Virus record (IMG/VR): IMGVR_UViG_3300031227_000051
Coordinates: 1-56,376 of that record
Length of the DNA stretch: 56,376 nucleotides
Source: a virus
Strand: one strand, 5' to 3'
The notes under the pieces were generated by a model. It made no database searches, had not been told where the DNA came from, and saw nothing but the letters and a program-made list of their open reading frames with translations. Positions 14,760-20,470 of the stretch are shown one piece after another. The position numbers were made by a program, and so were the translations under genes. Numbering within the stretch: the first letter of the stretch is position 1; every line of letters starts with the position of its first letter.

Positions 14760-14812
14760 AGAACACATACAGCAAATTAAAATAGTCATGAAAACTAAAA
14801 ACGTGTTCTGAC
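14760..14812 (+). ncRNA. Pseudoknot RNA family, copy 3
   Basis: P1 AGAACAC (14760-14766)/GTGTTCT (14803-14809), with base changes on both strands relative to copy 2; ACAGCAAATTAAAA; P3 hairpin TAGT-CATGAAA-ACTA. Confidence 0.65.
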
Positions 14813-14818
14813 TTATAT

Positions 14819-14895
14819 GGCGTCGGTAGCTTAACTGGTAAAGCACAAGATTGTGGCTCTTGAAGATACAAGTTCGATTCTTGCTCGTCGCCCCA
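14819..14895 (+). tRNA. tRNA-His(GUG) with encoded G-1
   Basis: G-1 (14819) opposite C73 (14892), the His-specific extra pair; anticodon stem CAAGA/TCTTG with loop TTGTGGC; D stem GCTT/AAGC; encoded CCA. One T-T mismatch in the acceptor. Confidence 0.88.
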
Positions 14896-14911
14896 TTTTA
14901 TAAATATATAT

Positions 14912-14987
14912 GCCTCTATAGTGTAACTGAACAGCACATTAGACTTCTAATCTTATAGTGAGGGTTTGAATCCTTCTAGAGGCGCCA
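14912..14987 (+). tRNA. tRNA-Arg(UCU)
   Basis: GCCTCTA/TAGAGGC, D stem GTGT/GCAC, loop CTTCTAA, T loop TTTGAAT, G73, encoded CCA. One mismatch in the anticodon stem. Confidence 0.82.
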
Positions 14988-14992
14988 AAATT

Positions 14993-15134
14993 AAGAACAT
15001 TTACAGCAAACCAAAAAGTTCGGAAAAACAGATTGAGTAACATCAATTATTTGCAGGTTATAGTCCTGTCGTCATAGTCTGGGGCGAAGTTAATACAGAC
15101 TTTAAACTAATAAACAAACAAAGTGTTCTGTTAT
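14993..15134 (+). ncRNA. Pseudoknot RNA family, copy 4, unknown insert
   Basis: P1 AGAACA (14994-14999)/TGTTCT (15124-15129); ACAGCAAACCAAAA; P3 AGTT/AACT encloses about 84 nt with ATTGA/TCAAT, GCAGG-TTATAGT-CCTGT (T-arm-like) and AGTCTG/CAGACT helices. A permuted tRNA is possible but the acceptor halves do not match well. Confidence 0.55.
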
Positions 15135-15141
15135 TTTATAA

Positions 15142-15224
15142 TGCGGGATGATGAAATGGTATCATGGGTCTGGCTTTAGTAGAGTCGGGCTAGTTTGGAG
15201 ATTCAATTTCTCTTCCCGCATCCA
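15142..15224 (+). tRNA. tRNA-like gene, extended anticodon stem
   Basis: TGCGGGA/TCCCGCA, D stem ATGA/TCAT, T arm GGAGA-TTCAATT-TCTCT, encoded CCA. The anticodon region is 24 nt instead of 17 and forms an 8-bp stem with loop TTAGTAG; no confident anticodon. Confidence 0.5.
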
Positions 15225-15242
15225 CTTTTATTAAAGAATTCC

Positions 15243-15270
15243 TTGACAAATTACTGAGAATAATTATAGT
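15243..15270 (+). promoter_or_regulatory. Promoter, TTGACA-16-TATAGT
   Basis: TTGACA 15243-15248, TATAGT 15265-15270, then ATAGAGTGAAA; 40 nt before tRNA-Glu. Confidence 0.82.
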
Positions 15271-15310
15271 AGTTTTATAGAGTGAAATTTAGTGAAAAAG
15301 AAATTTATAT

Positions 15311-15383
15311 GCTCTCATCGTCTAAATGGTTAGGATATAAGACCTTCAATCTTATGATGCGAATTCGAGTTTCGCTGAGAACA
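15311..15383 (+). tRNA. tRNA-Glu(UUC), C33 variant
   Basis: GCTCTCA/TGAGAAC (one mismatch), D arm GTCT..GGAT typical of Glu, anticodon stem TAAGA/TCTTA with loop CCTTCAA (anticodon TTC, C at 33), T arm GCGAA-TTCGAGT-TTCGC. CCA not encoded; a GIY-YIG gene follows. Confidence 0.78.
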
Positions 15384-15410
15384 CTTCCCAAACAAAATGA
15401 ATAATTAATC

Positions 15411-15446
15411 TTGAACTTTTTTTATTTCTAATATATATTAATATAG
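15411..15446 (+). promoter_or_regulatory. Possible second-class promoter before GIY-YIG gene
   Basis: CTTGAACTTTTTTTATTTCT followed by TATATATTAATATAG. A near-identical arrangement stands before the GIY-YIG gene at 25825, and similar ones at 11565 and 33793. Confidence 0.4.
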
Positions 15447-15468
15447 AGAAGAATAAGGAGAATACATA

Positions 15469-16347
15469 ATGAAAGTTCATTTTGTCTATAAGATTACAAA
15501 CACTATAAATAATAAAATTTATATTGGCAAACATTCAACAAATAATATTGAAGATAATTATATGGGCTCTGGTAAAATATTAATAAGAGCAATTAAAAAA
15601 TATGGTATTGACAAATTCAAAAAAGAAATTTTATATGAGTTTGACACACCTGATAAAGCATTTTCAATGGAAGCTAAAATCGTTAATAAAGAATTTATTA
15701 AAAGAAAAGATACGTATAATATTAAACTTGGTGGCGAAGGCGGATGAGATTATTTTAAAGGTACAGTTACAGTTAAAGACAAAAATGGAAATACATCCAG
15801 GGTATCCAAAAATGATTCCAGATATTTATCTGGTGAGTTATTTTCAATTGCAAAAGGCACTGTATCAGTCAAGGACAAGAACAACAAACACTATCGAATT
15901 GCATTAAATAATCATAAATACCTATCTGGAGAATTAGTTCATAACAAAACTGATTTAGTAACTGTTAGAGATAACGATAATAATACATTTAGCGTATCAG
16001 TAAATGACCCAAGATATTTGTCGGGAGAATTAGTTTTTCATTTAACTAATATTGCTACGGTTAAGGATAAAGATGATAATATATTTTGTGTGCCAGTAAA
16101 TGACCCAAGATATTTGTCGGGAGAGTTGGTTGGTATTTCAAAGGGAAAACATCACAGCGAAAAAACAAAGAAAAAAATATCAAAATCAGCAATGGGCAAA
16201 CATGTTGGCGAACTTAATTCTCAATATGGAACGTATTGAATTTACAATGAAAAATTAAAAGAAAGTAAAAAAATAACAAAAAAAGAACTGCAAAATTGAA
16301 TTGACAGAGGTTGAATTAAAGGCAGAAAAATAAATTGAGTTTTATAG
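15469..16347 (+). CDS. GIY-YIG homing endonuclease, several in-frame TGA
   Basis: 292 aa. GIY-YIG nuclease domain (residues 1-93): VYKITN..IYIGKHS, YMGSG, KYGIDKF, LGGEGG-W-DYF; the Trp after GGEGG is a family hallmark and is TGA here. Then four to five repeats ending in 'RYLSGELV' (DNA-recognition modules), a NUMOD3-type [18 protein letters not shown] segment, and a C-terminus with four more TGA-Trp codons. SD AAGGAG. Free-standing, just after a tRNA-Glu without CCA. Confidence 0.88.
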
Positions 16348-16366
16348 CTCATATAATTAAAGATAT

Positions 16367-16407
16367 GAGCGACAAACATATTAGTTGTTCATACGTGAGC
16401 GACAAAC
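16367..16407 (+). repeat. Two direct repeats GAGCGACAAAC, 30-nt period
   Basis: GAGCGACAAAC at 16367-16377 and 16397-16407; the first overlaps the right arm of a CTCATAT/ATATGAG hairpin. Confidence 0.45.
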
Positions 16408-16414
16408 TTTTTAT

Positions 16415-16504
16415 GGGCATGTACGCAAATTGGCAAAGCGGCTGGACTTAAAATCCAGTGTGGGTTTACCCCTAATAAGAGTTCGATTCTCTTCATGCCT
16501 ACCA
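16415..16504 (+). tRNA. tRNA-Leu(UAA), copy 1
   Basis: GGGCATG/CATGCCT, anticodon stem CTGGA/TCCAG with loop CTTAAAA, variable arm GGG-TTTA-CCC, encoded ACCA. Confidence 0.9.
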
Positions 16505-16510
16505 TAAATC

Positions 16511-16553
16511 TATCCCTCTTTATGGTTTTCGGTTCGACACCAAATAGGGACAT
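16511..16553 (+). ncRNA. Small hairpin element, relative of 22939 element
   Basis: ATCCCT/AGGGA closes GGT..ACC with TTTTCGGTTCGACACC; the element at 22939 has TTCTCGGCTCGACATC in the same place and its own closing helix. Both follow a tRNA and end in GACATCAA / AACGTCAA. Confidence 0.35.
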
Positions 16554-16644
16554 CAAAAAAAATAAACATTGGGGATAACAATGATGAAAGCATATGAATT
16601 TGAAAATGGCATGACAATTAAAGAATTAAAAGAAATATTTACTT

Positions 16645-16718
16645 GCGGCATTAGGTTAGTGGTAGACCATCGGATTTTCTCTCCGATAGCAACAGTTCAA
16701 TTCTGTTATGCCGTACCA
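16645..16718 (+). tRNA. tRNA-Glu(UUC), copy 2
   Basis: GCGGCAT/ATGCCGT, D stem GGTT/GACC, anticodon stem TCGGA/TCCGA with loop TTTTCTC, T arm AACAG-TTCAATT-CTGTT, encoded ACCA. Lies inside an open frame starting at ATG 16581, probably a truncated gene remnant. Confidence 0.85.
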
Positions 16719-16759
16719 AAAATAAGTACACTTCGACTGGTACCTATAAGTAAGTGTAT

Positions 16760-16899
16760 AGCAAGTGGTCTGGGTTTGACCAAGTTGCAAAGTAAATGTA
16801 TGTTTTGCAAGACGTATCATTTAACATTTGTGGAAACTAAAATCCTGACAGGTGATATCAGCCTGTACTAAAGCGGTTGGATTCCGTAGCTTGCGACCA
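16760..16899 (+). ncRNA. tRNA-like RNA with ACCA end and enlarged core
   Basis: GCAAGT (16761-16766)/GCTTGC (16889-16894), then G-ACCA. Internal GGTC-TGGGTTT-GACC, TTGCAAA/TTTGCAA, AATCC/GGATT and ACAGG/CCTGT helices. Same end architecture as 13402. A TACACTT/AAGTGTA hairpin precedes it. Confidence 0.45.
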
Positions 16900-16921
16900 A
16901 AATAATAAGTGAGGTTTTAAA

Positions 16922-17473
16922 ATGAAAAAGATTATATTTGAAGAAAAAGAATGTTATATTGCGTATAAAGTATTGCATGAAGATTTATCTAATTTTAAAG
17001 AAAATTATACTTACGAAACTGAAAATTGGTACTCAACTTTAGAAGTTGATATGACCGACGAATCCTGTTCTTATGGTTGTAATTTATTCAAAACAATTGA
17101 AGCAAGTTTTATTTTCATGAATCATGGTAAAATCTTTAAATGTTATGTTCCAATAAAAAACAATAAAATAAAATTTATTAATAATGAAAGTAAATTTAGA
17201 TGTCTTAAATTTTATTTAACTAATGAAGAAGTATTTTTAGATTATATTAAAAATTATGAAAAGTATTGGAATGAATTAACTGAAGACCAGAAAGAACGTA
17301 TTTGCATACATAATATCAATTTCAATTATGAAAAGTATTGGAATGAATTAACAGAATATCAGAAAGATTGTGTTTGTTCAAATAATATCAATTTCAATTA
17401 TGAAAAGTATTGGAATGAATTAACTGAATATCAGAAGAATTATGCTTGTAGAAGTACAGTAATAAAAGGTTAA
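16922..17473 (+). CDS. Repeat protein, 183 aa
   Basis: N-terminal about 115 residues are unrecognised mixed alpha/beta; the C-terminus holds three tandem copies of a 23-24-residue unit beginning NYEKYWNELTE and containing a Cys. The DNA repeats are also nearly identical, so the duplication is recent. Start ATG 16922 follows GTGAGG. Function unknown. Confidence 0.7.
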   Translation: MKKIIFEEKECYIAYKVLHEDLSNFKENYTYETENWYSTLEVDMTDESCSYGCNLFKTIEASFIFMNHGKIFKCYVPIKNNKIKFINNESKFRCLKFYLTNEEVFLDYIKNYEKYWNELTEDQKERICIHNINFNYEKYWNELTEYQKDCVCSNNINFNYEKYWNELTEYQKNYACRSTVIKG

Positions 17474-17477
17474 TAAC

Positions 17478-17504
17478 TTGACAAAATTATAGAAAACGTA
17501 TAAG
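17478..17504 (+). promoter_or_regulatory. Probable promoter, TTGACA-15-TATAAG
   Basis: TTGACA 17478-17483 and TATAAG 17499-17504, just after a stop codon and 38 nt before the next start. Confidence 0.55.
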
Positions 17505-17541
17505 AAAGTTGCCATTTTTAAAAATTTAAAAAGGAGATATT

Positions 17542-17757
17542 ATGAAAAACTTTACATTAACAATGAAAGAAGTTGAAAAACAAATTGAAGATATTAAAAA
17601 AATGAAATATGATACTGAAGGTGTTCATGTATTTGAGGACGATTTACATCATGATTTTATTTTACATATTGCAAATAACGGTACGAAAGAACAGAGAGAA
17701 ATGGCAAAAAGAATATTAACTACAGATGATATTATATCTGAAAGATGGTATTCATAA
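17542..17757 (+). CDS. Hypothetical helical protein, 71 aa
   Basis: Strong AAAAGGAGA SD. Contains 'ADDLHHDFILHIANNG'-like helix-loop segment (residues 31-47) and charged helices on both sides. Family not recognised. Confidence 0.7.
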   Translation: MKNFTLTMKEVEKQIEDIKKMKYDTEGVHVFEDDLHHDFILHIANNGTKEQREMAKRILTTDDIISERWYS

Positions 17758-17794
17758 CAGCATACAACTGAAAGTATTAAAAATAAATTTATAT

Positions 17795-17889
17795 GAGTGA
17801 GTATGCGAATTGGAATAGCAGGTGGACTTAAAATCCATTGGAGGATGAACCTCGTTAAATTAAGAGTTCGAATCTCTTCTCACCTACCA
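17795..17889 (+). tRNA. tRNA-Leu(UAA), copy 2
   Basis: Loop CTTAAAA, stem GTGGA/TCCAT, long variable arm, T arm AAGAG-TTCGAAT-CTCTT, encoded ACCA. The acceptor has one A-C mismatch (GAGTGAG/CTCACCT). Confidence 0.82.
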
Positions 17890-17895
17890 TTTTAT

Positions 17896-17922
17896 GCCCG
17901 ATTAGCTCAATTTGGGAGAGCG
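17896..17922 (+). pseudogene. 5' fragment of a tRNA before an HNH gene
   Basis: GCCCGAT-TA-GCTC-AATTTGGGA-GAGC-G is a perfect tRNA acceptor strand and D arm, but no matching ATCGGGC 3' half with a T arm follows. An HNH gene begins 118 nt later, so the tRNA was probably disrupted by that insertion. Confidence 0.55.
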
Positions 17923-18039
17923 TCATTGATAATATATAACTAAAATTCGTGTTAATTAAAAATGCAAAACTCATATAGAAATATACTAAATTTTTTAAGT
18001 TCGACTATATTTATTACTAAATAAGGAGAATGTAAAAAA

Positions 18040-18732
18040 ATGAAATGTAAATATTGCGGTAAAGAAATAATCAATCCAAAATTTTGTAACAATAGTTGTG
18101 CGGCAAAGTATAATAATAAGAAACGTGGCAAAAGAAGTGATATAACAAAAAAGAAAATTAGTGAAAGTTTAACTGGAAGAATTTCAGGGAAGAAAAAAGA
18201 ATATGTAGAGAAAATATGCCCAGTATGTAAGATAAAATTTTATGTCAATAAGAATAATAAACAAAAAATGAAAAGAATATATTGCTCAAAAAATTGCAAA
18301 AATAAATGCCCCATACTTAAAGAGAAATATTCAGAAATGGCAAAAAAAAGATGTAGTACGTTAGAAGAAAAAAATAGAATGAGAGAAATTGGGAGAAAAG
18401 GTGGCTTTGGTACAAAAGGATATTTAAAATCAGGCATAAGATATGAGTCACTATTTGAAAAAAAATGCTTCATTTGATTAGAAGAAAACAATATTAAATT
18501 TATTCCACACAAAAGATTGCCAAATAGTGCAAAAGTTACTGACATATACATTTCTAATAAAAATTTGTGAATTGAACTGGATGGAATAGATAGACGTAAA
18601 AAGCAAAAATTTCTAAAAGATAATATCAAAAGATGAGAAGAAAAAATTAAATTATATGAACAAAATGAACTTAATTATAAAATATTTTATAATACAAACG
18701 AATTAATAGATTTTATTGGGGAATTATTTTAA
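18040..18732 (+). CDS. HNH-type homing endonuclease, three in-frame TGA
   Basis: 230 aa. N-terminal zinc knuckles CKYCGKEIINPKFCNNSC and CPVCKIKF..RIYCSKNCKNKC, a NUMOD3-like SDITKKKISESLTGR, then after TGA-Trp a Vsr/PD-(D/E)XK-like half (ENNIKFIPHKRL..KVTDIYISNKNL-W-IELDG). Trp suits each TGA. SD AAGGAG. The last codons and stop overlap the 5' end of tRNA-Val, so endonuclease and tRNA share bases. Confidence 0.82.
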
Positions 18733-18788
18733 CGGTAGAATAATTGGCTTACATCCAATTGGCAAAAGTTCGATTCTTTTATTCCCTA
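18718..18788 (+). tRNA. tRNA-Val(UAC)
   Basis: GGGGAAT/ATTCCCT, anticodon stem ATTGG/CCAAT with loop CTTACAT, T arm AAAAG-TTCGATT-CTTTT, A73; CCA not encoded. Overlaps the upstream endonuclease gene by 15 nt. Confidence 0.85.
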
Positions 18789-18789
18789 A

Positions 18790-18854
18790 CTTAACGATTG
18801 AGCAACCTCTACGTGGTGTTAAGTAGAAACAGATAATGCTGGCAAATAGTTCAA
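18790..18854 (+). ncRNA. Three-stem RNA family B, copy 2
   Basis: TTGAGC (18798-18803)/GTTCAA (18849-18854) closes TCTAC/GTAGA and CAG-ATAATG-CTG. Versus copy 1 (10048), C-G became T-A in the first hairpin and G-C became A-T in the second. Like copy 1 it follows a CCA-less tRNA. Confidence 0.6.
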
Positions 18855-18877
18855 AATAAAAACAATAAGGTACTAAC

Positions 18878-19258
18878 ATGTCAAAAAAATTAGGAAGAAT
18901 TTATCGAGAAGAAGATGAAACAATGAATCATGATGTTCAACGACAATATTATGATATTTTAAAGCTTTGCAAATTTATTTCTAAAGAAGATACATGATTT
19001 ATCGAAGGAACAGAGGTTAAATTTGTTGGTAATGATATATTTATTTTATGAGGTGAATATAATAATGAAGATGTATTATTTAATGACAATCTATCATTAT
19101 TTGAGGGACTTACAAATTTTAATTGTAAAGAAAACGAATCGGCTCATATAGACCAAGAAAGCTGTTCATTTGAGGAATTTAAAATTATGTATAAAGATAT
19201 GAATATATCAGAAATGTCATTAAAAGATTTTAAATCCTTGACAAAATATCAGAAGTAA
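18878..19258 (+). CDS. Hypothetical protein, two in-frame TGA (Trp)
   Basis: 126 aa from ATG 18878 to TAA 19256 when TGA is Trp (SKEDT-W-FIEG, IFIL-W-GEYNN). Acidic. SD AATAAGG is modest. The -35 of the next promoter lies within its last codons. Function unknown. Confidence 0.65.
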
Positions 19259-19265
19259 TTATTAT
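19238..19265 (+). promoter_or_regulatory. Promoter, TTGACA-16-TATTAT
   Basis: TTGACA 19238-19243, TATTAT 19260-19265, then ATAGAGTGAAA; drives the RNA at 19299. Confidence 0.8.
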
Positions 19266-19298
19266 AGTTTTATAGAGTGAAAAAAGAATTTAATGTAA

Positions 19299-19450
19299 AG
19301 ACTTACATCTTTAATGTTATTCGTAATGACCTTATGTGAAAGCATTCCGATGAATGAGTTATTAGAAACCCGGAGCATTAAAGAGGTTATTGAGTGGGTG
19401 GAGCTTTATAAGCGTAGAAGCTCGCAAGTGTAATTCCGGTCTGTAAGTCT
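19299..19450 (+). ncRNA. 150-nt structured RNA with own promoter
   Basis: AGACTTACA/TGTAAGTCT (9 bp) closes the element; inside, TCTTTAATG/CATTAAAGA (9 bp) holds TAATGAC/GTTATTA and CATTC-CGAT-GAATG; a second domain has GAGC/GCTC. Class unknown. Confidence 0.55.
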
Positions 19451-19460
19451 CTATTTATAT

Positions 19461-19538
19461 GCAGGTGTAGCAAATTATTGGTTTTTGCAACGGACTTTTA
19501 ATCCGCCAATGCAGGTTCGATTCCTGTCACCTGCACCA
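19461..19538 (+). tRNA. tRNA-Lys(UUU)
   Basis: GCAGGTG/CACCTGC, D stem GCAA/TTGC with long loop, loop CTTTTAA, T arm GCAGG-TTCGATT-CCTGT, encoded ACCA. Confidence 0.88.
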
Positions 19539-19548
19539 AAAAATTATA

Positions 19549-19654
19549 TGAGATCATCAGGAACGATGTTATATACGAGATATTAGTAAATTTATGAACG
19601 TAAGCATAAATGAAAACATCTCTAATAAGGAGGATTCAATTCCCTTCGTCTCGT
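19549..19654 (+). tRNA. tRNA-like gene with greatly enlarged middle
   Basis: TGAGAT/GTCTCG acceptor, D stem CATC/GATG and T loop TTCAATT are recognisable; between them ATTAG/CTAAT encloses an ATTTATG/CATAAAT hairpin instead of a normal anticodon and variable arm. Confidence 0.42.
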
Positions 19655-19669
19655 CAAAATTCATATAAG

Positions 19670-19813
19670 TGTGAGGTAAGTTAAACTGGTAAAAAGCACT
19701 CTTACGAGAGTCGAAGTCCGATGGTCGGTATGGTATCTCAAGTACCAATAACGCCGAAACAGGTTCCTGACAGCAGGAGTAAAGCTAATTGATCGGATTT
19801 AACTTACCTCACA
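19670..19813 (+). ncRNA. 144-nt RNA closed by a 16-bp perfect helix
   Basis: GTGAGGTAAGTTAAA (19671) is fully complementary to TTTAACTTACCTCAC (19798). Inside are ACTCT-TACG-AGAGT, CCGA-TGG-TCGG, TGGTA/TACCA and TCCTG/CAGGA hairpins. One of the clearest non-tRNA structured RNAs here. Confidence 0.6.
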
Positions 19814-19843
19814 CAATAAAATAAAAAATAATAGAGGTATAAT

Positions 19844-20086
19844 ATGTCAAAAAAAGTTTATCGTTACGTTTTTTACAAACTTCAGCCGGTTTTCGCAATT
19901 TCTTCTGCAGAATCTAAAAATGATTTATCGATGAATTTCAGTAAAAATGGTTTTGATAAGGGCGGTCATTTTGTTGAATTAAATGATGAAAGAGAGTGTA
20001 TAAGAAATAAAATTCCTATCGAAACAATTGATAGACTAAATGAATGTCATAGTATATCATTTATTGAAGAAATTAAAGATGATTAA
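19844..20086 (+). CDS. Hypothetical protein, 80 aa
   Basis: SD TAGAGG. Basic N-terminus (MSKKVYRYVFYKLQP), soluble, no recognised motif. Twelve nt after its stop tRNA-Cys begins. Confidence 0.7.
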   Translation: MSKKVYRYVFYKLQPVFAISSAESKNDLSMNFSKNGFDKGGHFVELNDERECIRNKIPIETIDRLNECHSISFIEEIKDD

Positions 20087-20097
20087 AGAATTATATT

Positions 20098-20174
20098 GAC
20101 TCAGTGACCGAATGGTTTAAGGTAACGGATTGCAAACCCGTTTATTGAGAGTTCGAATCTCTCCTGAGTCTCCA
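20098..20174 (+). tRNA. tRNA-Cys(GCA)
   Basis: GACTCAG/CTGAGTC, loop TTGCAAA, stem ACGGA/CCCGT with a 31-39 A-C mismatch, T arm GAGAG-TTCGAAT-CTCTC, encoded TCCA. Confidence 0.88.
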
Positions 20175-20200
20175 TTTTATAAAAGTAATTAAAAATGATT

Positions 20201-20294
20201 TTAATTGTTACATGGCTCAACTACAGCACACGAACAATGTTCGTGGTACATTATAGACACTGTTGTAAGGTTAGAAACTTACTGTAATAATTAA
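20201..20294 (+). ncRNA. Structured RNA with CACGAAC/GTTCGTG hairpin
   Basis: TTAATTGTTACA/TGTAATAATTAA terminal helix; perfect 7-bp CACGAAC-AAT-GTTCGTG and GTAAG/CTTAC hairpins inside. Confidence 0.5.
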
Positions 20295-20367
20295 TGATCG
20301 AACCACTGATCAATACGTTGACCAAGTATGAAATTCATAGAAACTATAAGAGACTCGATCAGTCATT
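20293..20367 (+). ncRNA. Structured RNA closed by ACTGATC/GATCAGT
   Basis: AATGA..TCATT and ACTGATC (20305)/GATCAGT (20357) form the ends; contiguous with the preceding element, so both may be one transcript. Confidence 0.42.
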
Positions 20368-20381
20368 ATTTTTAAATTATA

Positions 20382-20410
20382 TTGACAGAAAAGCAATAAA
20401 GAAGTATATT
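20382..20410 (+). promoter_or_regulatory. Promoter, TTGACA-17-TATATT
   Basis: TTGACA 20382-20387, TATATT 20405-20410; drives the DNA ligase gene. Confidence 0.7.
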
Positions 20411-20470
20411 GTCTTTATAAGTGATAGAGAGTTATTAAATTAAAAATAATAAAAGACAATAGGAGAAGAT

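Noticed and set aside
10247-14937. Minus-strand frames with typical 'GARTHD / NSLYLQEPQSCALP'-like translations
   Set aside because: These are antisense translations of tRNA genes, a well-known annotation artefact.
16367-16407. Short direct repeats as CRISPR
   Set aside because: Only two 11-nt repeats with a 30-nt period; no array.
16569-16871. 100-codon plus-strand frame between a small hairpin element and the tRNA-like RNA
   Set aside because: It runs straight through tRNA-Glu(UUC); only the first 20 codons from ATG 16581 look protein-like, so it is at most a truncated remnant.
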